DNA from: Lentimicrobiaceae bacterium
Lineage (GTDB): Bacteria; Bacteroidota; Bacteroidia; Bacteroidales; JALOCA01
Assembly: GCA_023227965.1 (NCBI GenBank)
Contig: JALOCA010000068.1
Coordinates: forward strand, 1 to 6,761
Reading direction: 5' to 3'
Length of the DNA stretch: 6,761 nt
Of this stretch, positions 1 to 6,197 are shown in pieces. The first letter of the stretch is position 1. Each line of letters begins with the position of its first letter. Both the position numbers and the translations under genes were made by a program. The notes beneath the pieces are model-generated. The model did no database searches. It was not told the DNA's origin and saw only the letters and a list, made by a program, of their open reading frames with translations.

Positions 1-876
1 AACCTGATCACCATAACTTGTGCCGGCAGTATTGGTAGCATAGGCTTTTACATAGTAGGTTTGATTTGGCATTAGTCCGGTCATGGAAGCCGTAAATGCC
101 CCTGTAGCCGAGGCTGCACTGTTATCCACTTTGTCGTCGGATATGGTGGGTGAACTGGTAGTATTCCAGCATACACCATGTGCTGTTGGATTGGGAATGC
201 CAAGGTTGGTGATGTTGCCATTGCCGGTAGCTGTAGTGGTACCAATGTCAGAAACAGCTTGGGTGGTTACCGTTGGTGCAATGCCATTGGTAGTAAACGA
301 AACTTCGCCTCCATAGCTTGTTACTGCCAAATTAGTGGCAAAAGCTCTCACATAGTAAGTCTGGTTTGCAGTTAGTCCAAACATATTTACCGTGAAAACG
401 CCGGTGGCAGAGGCACCGCCATTGTTGGCAATGAAATCGGAAGTAGTGGGTGTTCCGGTAGTATTCCAGCATACTCCGTGAGCCGTAGGATTAGGAACAC
501 CAAGGTTGGTGATGTTGCCATTGCCGGTAGCTGTAGTGGTACCAATGTCAGAAACGGCCTGGGTGGTTACGATTGGTGCAATGCCATTGGTAGTAAACGA
601 AACTTCGCCTCCATAGCTTGTTCCAGCCAAATTAGTGGCAAAAGCTCTCACATAGTAAGTCTGGTTTGCAGTTAGTCCAAGCATATTTGCCGTGAAAACG
701 CCGGTGGCAGAGGCACCGCCATTGTTGGCAATGAAATCGGAAGTAGTGGGTGCTCCGGTAGTATTCCAGCATACTCCGTGAGCCGTAGGATTAGGAACAC
801 CAAGGTTGGTGATGTTGCCATTGCCGGTAGCTGTAGTGGTGCCAATGTCAGAAACGGCTTGGGTGGTTACCGTTGG
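1..876 (-). repeat. 300-bp in-frame tandem repeats encoding fibronectin III-like domains
   Basis: Three copies with an exact 300-bp (100-codon) period lie at 577-876, 277-576 and 1-276, the last cut by the window edge. The first two copies in gene order differ at only 9 of 300 positions by my count (about 97% identity), and 5 of the 8 changed codons alter the amino acid. The third copy matches them closely at 201-300 but falls to about two thirds identity over positions 1-60. Each copy encodes one beta-sandwich of the fibronectin III type, with conserved GVCWNTT, TYYV-R/K-A and TSYG. More copies probably continue to the left. Confidence 0.92.
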
Positions 877-3087
877 TACCGCTAACCCTGTCCCCTGGAT
901 GCTGAAATTGTAGGGGTTTTCATCGCTGTCGTCGTTGGCTATAGAAACTGTTGCGGTACGTATTCCTGTTCCCGAAGGATCGAACTGAATAGTAAAAGTG
1001 GTAGTACCCGAGGTTGCTGCCACAGGGCTTGTTGGCTGGGCTGTTACTGTAAAATCGCTGGCATTTGTACCTGAGATGGTAACTTTTGAGCCGGTTAGGT
1101 AAAGTGGCCCTTTCCCTGTATTCTGAATGGTAAAGGAATGTGAAACAGTTCCAGATGAAGCTAAAACTGAACCAAAATCGGTATAGTCGGTAGTAATTGG
1201 TGTCGCATCTCCATTGGTAATTGAAACCCCATTCCCCTGAATATTCATTTCTGACGCATAATAGACTACAACCGGGTCTCCATGGAACGTGTGTCCGCTG
1301 ATTGTCCCAAGCCCCCAACTGGATGGAGTAATTCCAATAGGTGCAGGGTCGTAGTTATACGATGGCGAAGCAAAACATACACCGTTATCGGGGTTCATAT
1401 CCGTATCAATACACCAGTACCGGTTTTCAGGTGAAGGGTATAAGTAATTATAAATCCGATACGTTCCTGAAGTGTGTACCCATATAGCAAACCCATCGGT
1501 TATTCCTTGATAGGTATAATCGCCATTCACATTGGCATAGTCGGTTACGCCTGAAACGGTCAAACCTTTGGCATAAACCCCACCTCCTTTAATTGAGAAA
1601 GTGAACGGGTTTTCATCGCCATCGTTGTTGGCGATTGAAACAATTGCGGTTCTGCTCCCTTCGCCCGTTGGGGTAAAAGTAATTTGAAAGGTTGTACTGT
1701 TACCTGAAGAAATTGGTGTAGTTGGAATGGAAGTAACGGTAAATTCAGAAGCATTGGCTCCACTAATTGTGATATAAGGTGATGAACCGGTGAGTTGCAG
1801 ATTAGTTCCTCCTGCATTTTGAATGGTAAATGTGCGTGAAATACTGCTCGTTCCTACCTCGGCAGTGCCAAAGTGGGTGTAGTCTGCTGTGCTGGGTGTA
1901 GCATCGTTGTTGGAAATTGACGTAGAGTTTCCGTAAACAACAATTTCGGGGTTACCGACATAAGAAACTACATTGGGAGAACCGGTACCTACAGATGCAA
2001 TCCATGAATTGGTAATAGGTGAATATTCATTTGTCCCATAATCGGTAAATAAATAGCTCGAAACATCGGTGTCCGAATCGATAATCCACTTATAGTTTAA
2101 GCCGTCGGGAGCTTTCCTGTATATATAATAAGACCCCGATGAATGTCTCCAATATTCATACTGACCATTTAAAACGCCTTGATGGGTATAAATACCATTT
2201 GCTGCTGAAGGAGTGGTAATATTATAGGCTATTAGATTGGAAGGGGTATAGCCATAACCTTCGATGGAAAAATCGTAAGTGCCTTCATCGGAGTCGTTGT
2301 TGTTTATGGTAATAATGGCAGTACGGCTTCCCGTTGCTGAAGGATCGAAACGAACAGCCAGTGTGGTAGATCCCGATGCTGCTACACTCGATGCAGGTGA
2401 AGTAGTTATTGTAAAATCTGTCGCATTGGTCCCTGTTATAGTTACATCCGTTATTAATAATGGTGTTAATCCTGTATTGTTAATTGTAAACGTTCGGGTA
2501 ACTGTTCCTGAAGAATAATTAACAGATCCAAACTTAGTATAATTTGAAAATGTTGGGGTAGTGCTACCATCTGCGATGGATGATCCATTCCCCAATACAT
2601 TAATTTCCGGTTGAGAACTTTTAACCGAAATAGGTAAACTACATTGAAGAGGTGGATCATTAAACTGATTATTACACCAATTTGTAATTCCTGTAGGTGA
2701 GCTTAATGTAGATTGATCTTGCGATGTATATATATAACTACTAGCAGGATCATTAATATTTGTGCAAAAGTCCCAATAGCCATCAGTGTCATGACAAATA
2801 TAATAAGTATTTGGACCGTTGATATATATCCAACTATTATAGCCATATTTATCCCCGTTATAACTATATTCTCCATTTGCCGTAGCATAGGTACCGGTTA
2901 TGCCTGAAACGTAAAGTTTATCTACTGCAAATGCAGAAGAAGACAACAACATTACCAGCAAAAAGCAAACAATCCCCGCCCACTTTTTAAGAAATAAACC
3001 CCGCATGTTTTTCATTCGGTTGCACTCATTGTTATGTAGTTCTTTTCCATGCTGGTTTGTGATTAATGTAAAACATGCGTGTTTCAT
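1..3087 (-). CDS. Giant modular secreted surface protein (adhesin-like), C-terminus outside window
   Basis: An open frame of 1029 codons runs without a stop from 3087 to the left edge, so the gene is incomplete only because the window ends. Residues 1-54 end in a signal peptide: basic FLKKW, a hydrophobic stretch around CFLLVMLL, then a likely cleavage after SSSAFA. Residues 55-279, 280-504 and 505-734 are three modules. Each starts with an unnamed domain (motifs NG-x-Y, G-x-Y-x-IY, W-x-ID-x-D in modules 2 and 3) and ends in a choice-of-anchor D domain (F-G-S/T, RTFTI-x-N, F-x-P-x-x-x-G-x-RTA, N-D-x-DE). From residue 738 come 100-residue fibronectin III-like repeats (GVCWNTT, TYYVRAFATN, YGGEVSFTTN). 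The family suggests an extracellular adhesin or matrix protein, perhaps exported by type IX secretion; the sorting domain would lie beyond the window. ATGs at 3015 and 3006 would give a more compact signal peptide. I chose 3087 because its A/T-rich leader matches those of all the neighbouring genes. Exact function unknown. Confidence 0.9.
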   Translation of the reverse strand, partial: MKHACFTLITNQHGKELHNNECNRMKNMRGLFLKKWAGIVCFLLVMLLSSSAFAVDKLYVSGITGTYATANGEYSYNGDKYGYNSWIYINGPNTYYICHDTDGYWDFCTNINDPASSYIYTSQDQSTLSSPTGITNWCNNQFNDPPLQCSLPISVKSSQPEINVLGNGSSIADGSTTPTFSNYTKFGSVNYSSGTVTRTFTINNTGLTPLLITDVTITGTNATDFTITTSPASSVAASGSTTLAVRFDPSATGSRTAIITINNNDSDEGTYDFSIEGYGYTPSNLIAYNITTPSAANGIYTHQGVLNGQYEYWRHSSGSYYIYRKAPDGLNYKWIIDSDTDVSSYLFTDYGTNEYSPITNSWIASVGTGSPNVVSYVGNPEIVVYGNSTSISNNDATPSTADYTHFGTAEVGTSSISRTFTIQNAGGTNLQLTGSSPYITISGANASEFTVTSIPTTPISSGNSTTFQITFTPTGEGSRTAIVSIANNDGDENPFTFSIKGGGVYAKGLTVSGVTDYANVNGDYTYQGITDGFAIWVHTSGTYRIYNYLYPSPENRYWCIDTDMNPDNGVCFASPSYNYDPAPIGITPSSWGLGTISGHTFHGDPVVVYYASEMNIQGNGVSITNGDATPITTDYTDFGSVLASSGTVSHSFTIQNTGKGPLYLTGSKVTISGTNASDFTVTAQPTSPVAATSGTTTFTIQFDPSGTGIRTATVSIANDDSDENPYNFSIQGTGLAVPTVTTQAVSDIGTTTATGNGNITNLGVPNPTAHGVCWNTTGAPTTSDFIANNGGASATGVFTANMLGLTANQTYYVRAFATNLAGTSYGGEVSFTTNGIAPIVTTQAVSDIGTTTATGNGNITNLGVPNPTAHGVCWNTTGTPTTSDFIANNGGASATGVFTVNMFGLTANQTYYVRAFATNLAVTSYGGEVSFTTNGIAPTVTTQAVSDIGTTTATGNGNITNLGIPNPTAHGVCWNTTSSPTISDDKVDNSAASATGAFTASMTGLMPNQTYYVKAYATNTAGTSYGDQV
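886..2925 (-). repeat. Three diverged modules: NG-x-Y domain plus choice-of-anchor D domain
   Basis: Within the giant protein, three consecutive units (2251-2925, 1576-2250 and 886-1575; 225, 225 and 230 codons) share one architecture. The first 100-110 residues of each carry a SG-I/V or N-I-T start, then NG-E/I/D-Y, an aromatic G-x-YYIY-like strand, and W-x-ID-x-D in modules 2 and 3. The rest is a choice-of-anchor D domain beginning near PEI-N/V-V or MNIQGNG and ending in F-S-I-x-G. The units are diverged in DNA sequence, so this is an old duplication, unlike the fibronectin repeats that follow. Choice-of-anchor D domains are immunoglobulin-like and common in long bacterial surface proteins. 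I do not recognise a named family for the first half. Confidence 0.75.
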
Positions 3088-3113
3088 ATTGTATTAATTT
3101 TAGTTATAAAATA

Positions 3114-3148
3114 AGCACCTACCCCCGGTTTTCCGGGAAGCAGGTGCT
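3114..3148 (-). terminator. Rho-independent-type terminator after the discoidin/cadherin-like gene
   Basis: AGCACCT (3114-3120) pairs with AGGTGCT (3142-3148) in a 7-bp outer stem. Inside it, CCCGG (3124-3128) pairs with CCGGG (3133-3137) around a four-base loop. Read on the minus strand the hairpin is followed by TATTTTAT, an imperfect T tract. It begins 11 bp after the stop codon of the 3160-4503 gene and ends only 26 bp before the ATG at 3087. It should end the upstream operon, or act as a partial terminator if the giant gene is read through. Confidence 0.75.
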
Positions 3149-3159
3149 GGTATTAATTT

Positions 3160-4503
3160 TTAAATAGTTCCTTTTGAAATAGTAAACGTATAGGTTTTCG
3201 ACGTTGATCCACCAGGTGAACTTGTAACAATTGTTACTGCTGTAGTTCCCGAGGAATTCAATGGTATTGAACCCGATGTTCCACCCGATGGTATCTGCAC
3301 ATTGTTCACCTTTATAGTTACAGAGGCATCGCGAGCTGTTGGCGAAACCGTTACTGCTGTTGAACCTGTTAGTACGGTAACCGAATATTCGGTTTGAGTA
3401 TCGATCATTGTTACAGTTACACTGCCTGGGGTGATGCCACGCCCTGAATAGTTAAACACTACATGATCGAGCAGTAAATTTGCATCGGCACTGGCTCTTG
3501 TAATGGTTATCGTGTACGTATAACTTACTCCATCGGCAGTTACCACAATTGGGATTGCATTGCTGCCAACTGCAATATCGAAAGCTTTCGACACTACTCC
3601 ACTTTGAACTGTTTCTCCTTTTATGGTAATGGTAGCCGTGCTTTTTTGTGCGGTAGGTGTAAAGGTTACTTTTCCAATGGTATTGATTACCGATGCGGTA
3701 TAGGCTTGCGTTCCGCTTGCAAATGTGGGAGTAAGCGGAATATTTACTCCTGCTTCGGTTTGTACTGTCAACGAACTTAAGCAACTTCCAATACGGGTTA
3801 CCGTGATCACATAATTCTGGGTAACGGAACCATCGGTTACATTCACGGTAATGGTATTGCTGCCAAAAGCCAACGCTATCGGGACTGCGCTACCGCTGGT
3901 CACCTGCACGTTGTTTACTTTGATCACCGCTGCGGGCGATAGTGCCGTGGGCGTTACGTTGATTGATGCCACATCGGGATTTACCGTAGCTGAGTAGTTA
4001 AGAGTTGCTGGATTAAATACCGGAGTTAACGTACCGGCGCTAATGACCAGATTGGTCAGTTGGGCGTTGTAAGCCTGATACAGTTCGAACTCCATTATGG
4101 ATGTGGTTTGAGTGTTTATGCGCAAACCTTTACTAATGTAAACCCGGTAGTAGCGGTAGGCAACCGGTGCGAAAGTACGGTCGGTGATACTGTTCGAATT
4201 ATTAGTTACCACATCAAGATCGGCCCAGTTTGCATTGTCGTTACTACCTTGCAGTTTATAATCAATATTGGCATAATTTGAATTGTTCCACCCGTTGTTT
4301 GGCGAGGTAATAATCGAAGGATGTTTCACTACCCAACGGTTCACAAGGTTTTGGGCTTGCGTGTCCACTATTAGTGTTGCCGGGATTTGATCGCTCAACC
4401 AGCGGTTCGATGGAGACAGATTTCCATCAACAGCCCGTGATGCAGCATACGGCAAAATAGTATGGTTTGCCGTGGTTGGTCTATTTAATGCTATATTTCC
4501 CAT
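3160..4503 (-). CDS. Discoidin (F5/8 type C) domain plus three cadherin-like beta-sandwich domains
   Basis: The protein has 447 residues. Residues 3-143 look like a discoidin / F5/8 type C (CBM32-like) domain: NIALNRPTTAN, AS-RAVDGN, RWL, VNRWVVKH, YKLQGSNDN-x-NW, YRYYRVYISKG and IMEFELYQ. Such domains usually bind sugars. Residues 146-236, 237-336 and 337-447 are three cadherin-like beta-sandwich domains (the PF12733 type), each with L-x-x-L/V, a Y-S/T-x-x-V strand, V-x-V-TPTA and a final Y-x-x-T-x-T-R/K strand. There is no signal peptide: the discoidin domain begins at residue 3. The ATG has an A-rich leader and no Shine-Dalgarno sequence. It is the last gene of the run, 38 bp after a Tail Collar gene, and is followed by a terminator. 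A role as a fibre tip or surface-binding subunit working with the collar proteins is inference. It could also be exported without a Sec signal or remain cell-associated. Confidence 0.9.
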   Translation of the reverse strand: MGNIALNRPTTANHTILPYAASRAVDGNLSPSNRWLSDQIPATLIVDTQAQNLVNRWVVKHPSIITSPNNGWNNSNYANIDYKLQGSNDNANWADLDVVTNNSNSITDRTFAPVAYRYYRVYISKGLRINTQTTSIMEFELYQAYNAQLTNLVISAGTLTPVFNPATLNYSATVNPDVASINVTPTALSPAAVIKVNNVQVTSGSAVPIALAFGSNTITVNVTDGSVTQNYVITVTRIGSCLSSLTVQTEAGVNIPLTPTFASGTQAYTASVINTIGKVTFTPTAQKSTATITIKGETVQSGVVSKAFDIAVGSNAIPIVVTADGVSYTYTITITRASADANLLLDHVVFNYSGRGITPGSVTVTMIDTQTEYSVTVLTGSTAVTVSPTARDASVTIKVNNVQIPSGGTSGSIPLNSSGTTAVTIVTSSPGGSTSKTYTFTISKGTI

Positions 4504-4541
4504 TGTAATTTTTTTATAAGTCTTGTAACAAGTTATCGTTA

Positions 4542-4784
4542 TTAGTCGCGTGTTGGGTATATCCCCTCATAAACAATGTAATAGTTCATACCTGGCTGAG
4601 GTTCTTGTCCCAGCATATTGGGGACAGCAAACGTATTTTTTCCATCGCCGCCATAAGTAGCGCCTATCAATGAAAATAAGGTTTGGTAGGGTGCAATATT
4701 TAAAATCTGCCCGTTGCAAAGTAGCATCGTCATAGGTGTGAAGCTGTAAGGCAGAAGCAAAATAGTTCCTATAAAGTAATCCAT
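4542..4784 (-). CDS. Mini phage Tail Collar domain protein (third of three paralogues)
   Basis: The product has 80 residues and is nearly all Tail Collar fold (PF07484, as in microcystin-dependent protein MdpB and phage tail fibres). It shows IG-x-I at 5-8, CNGQ at 23-26, SLIG at 38-41, YGGDG at 44-48 and TFAVPN at 51-56. The last 13 residues, YYIVYEGIYPTRD, resemble the C-terminal strand that closes full-length MdpB-type proteins (usually about 170-200 residues). The central segment between these parts seems to be absent. The usual aromatic residue before CNG (W in the two paralogues) is replaced by the stretch TMLL. It starts 23 bp after the previous collar gene and ends 38 bp before the discoidin gene. 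There is no signal peptide. A structural, trimer-forming role is inferred from the fold. Confidence 0.85.
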   Translation of the reverse strand: MDYFIGTILLLPYSFTPMTMLLCNGQILNIAPYQTLFSLIGATYGGDGKNTFAVPNMLGQEPQPGMNYYIVYEGIYPTRD

Positions 4785-4807
4785 ATTTTTTATGTTTTAA
4801 ATTGTTA

Positions 4808-5050
4808 TTAATCGCGCATTGGATAAATGCCAGATATACATATATAATAATTCATCCCTGCTACGGGTGAGTCGTTCGTCATATTGGGCAGGGCAAATGT
4901 GCTAGAGCCATTTCCCCCGAATTTATTGCCAATTAACGAGAACAGAGCCTGGTTTTGTAATATTTGCAGTACGGTGCCATTGCACAACAACCATCCCTGG
5001 GGTACAAACCGATATGCGAATAGTTGGATATCTCCTAAATAATATTCCAT
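4808..5050 (-). CDS. Mini phage Tail Collar domain protein (second of three paralogues)
   Basis: The product has 80 residues and the same layout as its two neighbours: LGDI at 5-8, P-x-GW near 17-20, CNG at 23-25 (followed by T, not the usual Q), LFSLIG at 36-41, FGGNG at 44-48 and TFALPN at 51-56. It ends in YYICISGIYPMRD. Of the three paralogues its QGWLLCNG stretch is closest to the common Tail Collar consensus. The spacing to the gene before it is 37 bp and to the gene after it 23 bp, consistent with co-transcription. Like the others it lacks both a signal peptide and the long central region of typical MdpB-family proteins. Function is inferred only from the fold. Confidence 0.86.
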   Translation of the reverse strand: MEYYLGDIQLFAYRFVPQGWLLCNGTVLQILQNQALFSLIGNKFGGNGSSTFALPNMTNDSPVAGMNYYICISGIYPMRD

Positions 5051-5087
5051 TTTAATTTCATTTTAAATTGGTTAAAAACTACTTCAA

Positions 5088-5333
5088 TTAATTCATCAAA
5101 GGATAAATACCTGCAGTAGCAATGTAGAACTTCATAAACCCGTTGTGGCGCGATGCACCATTCAGGTTAGGTACGCAGAACGTGGTCGTGCCGTTGCCTC
5201 CAAAGGTGTTGCCAATGAGGGAGTACAGCGCCTGGTAAGTCGTGATGTTTAAAGTTTGCCCGTTGCATTCCATCCATGTGGAAGGCGTAAAAGAGAAGGC
5301 AAAGCACATGATGTTTCCGATTAATACATCCAT
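5088..5333 (-). CDS. Mini phage Tail Collar domain protein (first of three paralogues)
   Basis: The product has 81 residues: LIGNI at 4-8, TW at 19-20, ECNGQ at 22-26, YSLIG at 37-41, FGGNG at 44-48, TFCVPN at 51-56, and a closing FYIATAGIYPLMN. It is the most divergent of the three near the end, where GASRHNGFMK replaces the G-M-N turn of the others. It has two cysteines (10 and 53) that the other two copies lack. It begins 58 bp after the DUF6261 gene, with an A/T-only leader upstream of the ATG. Three consecutive collar genes of different sequence suggest three specialised subunits rather than a simple dosage duplication; that is inference. Confidence 0.85.
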   Translation of the reverse strand: MDVLIGNIMCFAFSFTPSTWMECNGQTLNITTYQALYSLIGNTFGGNGTTTFCVPNLNGASRHNGFMKFYIATAGIYPLMN

Positions 5334-5391
5334 AATTTAAAAATTTAAGTTATTATATCCCGCGCTCGTTAAAGCCGACCGGGGTTTGTTT

Positions 5392-6150
5392 TTAGTTACT
5401 TTTTGGCTCGGTCTCCCCGCCGCTACCGTAGTCACTTTCGTTTGCCTTGGCATTCCGGCCCTGGCGTTGTGCAAGTAAGTTCTGGTAGTTTTCGATGCGT
5501 TGGTTTAGCTCGTTTACAAATTCTGTGTATTTAGCTTCGCCGTTTACTATAATGAGTGCATTGATGCGGTCGGTAATGGTGCGGAAGGTAGCATCAATTT
5601 CGGTGCGCACTTCCTTCATACGTAATTGGGTTTTCCCTGCTTCTTCGGTATAACGTTCTTTTTTCAGGGTATCGAAGGCTGTGTTATTAGCCTGCAGTTC
5701 GTTAATCCAGTCGCTGATTCCCGTTAAGGCGGCGTCGGAAGCATAAGTAGTCCGTAGGTCGGTTATCAAAGCGGCGATGGCGGCGGTTTCTTCGTCGTAG
5801 GGTTTCAGGGTAAGGTTGCCATAATGGTCGAGCGCGACTTGCAGGCGGGCGGCGGCTTCTTTTACCGAAGGGTTAAAGTGATTGCCGGCAGCTTTTACCG
5901 CGTCCCTTAACCCTCTGAAAGTAATATCGCGCAACAGGTCGGCTTCGGTTATTTTTTCGGTTACGGCACTTTTGCGGATCAGATCCAGCGCCGTGCCTTC
6001 GTCGCCATACAACGCCAGATATACGGCATAAGCCACCTCTATTCCAAGAGCGGCAGGGGTGTAACGATCAACCAATCCCTTAAAATCAGTCTGGAACTGA
6101 TAATGTTCTTCGTTGCGAAGATTGATTAAATGGATTTTCCGTATTGCCAT
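5392..6150 (-). CDS. DUF6261 family protein, function unknown
   Basis: The product has 252 residues and I recognise it as the DUF6261 family common in Bacteroidota: LRN-E-EHYQFQTDF near 11-23, LALYGDE near 45-51, RDITFRGLRD near 74-83, HF-x-P-x-VKEAA near 91-100, YGNLTLKPYDEETAAI near 110-125, TLKKERY near 161-167 and DRINALI-x-VNGEAKY near 194-208. It is mostly predicted helix with heptad-like stretches and has no signal peptide or membrane segment. The last 22 residues are polar and low in complexity. The gene is visibly richer in G+C than the collar genes. It is first in the run of five minus-strand genes, directly after a likely promoter. No reaction is known for the family, and its position before the collar genes may suggest an assembly or structural partner. 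Confidence 0.88.
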   Translation of the reverse strand: MAIRKIHLINLRNEEHYQFQTDFKGLVDRYTPAALGIEVAYAVYLALYGDEGTALDLIRKSAVTEKITEADLLRDITFRGLRDAVKAAGNHFNPSVKEAAARLQVALDHYGNLTLKPYDEETAAIAALITDLRTTYASDAALTGISDWINELQANNTAFDTLKKERYTEEAGKTQLRMKEVRTEIDATFRTITDRINALIIVNGEAKYTEFVNELNQRIENYQNLLAQRQGRNAKANESDYGSGGETEPKSN

Positions 6151-6174
6151 AACCTTAATTTATAAGTAATTAAA

Positions 6175-6182
6175 CAAATTTA
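6175..6182 (-). promoter_or_regulatory. Possible Bacteroidota -7 promoter box for the DUF6261-collar operon
   Basis: On the minus strand these bases read TAAATTTG, a match to the Bacteroidota -7 consensus TAnnTTTG. The box ends 24 bp upstream of the DUF6261 ATG at 6150, which would give a short A/T-rich leader. Upstream, at the usual distance, only TTTA-like bases are seen instead of a clear TTTG -33 box, so the call is tentative. If right, this promoter drives the five genes down to the terminator at 3114-3148. Confidence 0.42.
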
Positions 6183-6197
6183 TGAATGATTAATTTT

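Noticed and set aside
83..675. Plus-strand open frames at 83-316, 178-375 and 478-675
   Set aside because: They lie antisense to the fibronectin III repeats, and two of them are near copies of each other only because the DNA repeats every 300 bp.
920..1318. Open frame of 132 codons on the minus strand, and a similar one at 1560-1817
   Set aside because: Both lie inside the giant protein gene in another minus-strand frame. The frame starting at 3087 gives coherent choice-of-anchor D domains through both stretches.
2279..2907. Open frames at 2279-2518 (+), 2466-2660 (-), 2703-2888 (-) and 2713-2907 (+)
   Set aside because: All overlap the well-supported N-terminal modules of the giant protein in other frames and show no domain or family features.
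3452..4281. Open frames at 3452-3784 (-) and 4060-4281 (+)
   Set aside because: They are alternative frames inside the discoidin/cadherin-like gene, whose own frame shows clear domain motifs throughout.
4542..5333. Prophage or contractile injection system locus
   Set aside because: Only Tail Collar domains point that way. No sheath, tube, baseplate, terminase, portal or integrase gene is visible in the window.
5359..5383. Possible hairpin between the DUF6261 gene and the first collar gene (CCCG/CGGG with an inner TCG/CGA)
   Set aside because: The stem is only 4 plus 3 bp with an uneven internal loop, and no T tract follows it on the minus strand. It is too weak to call a terminator.
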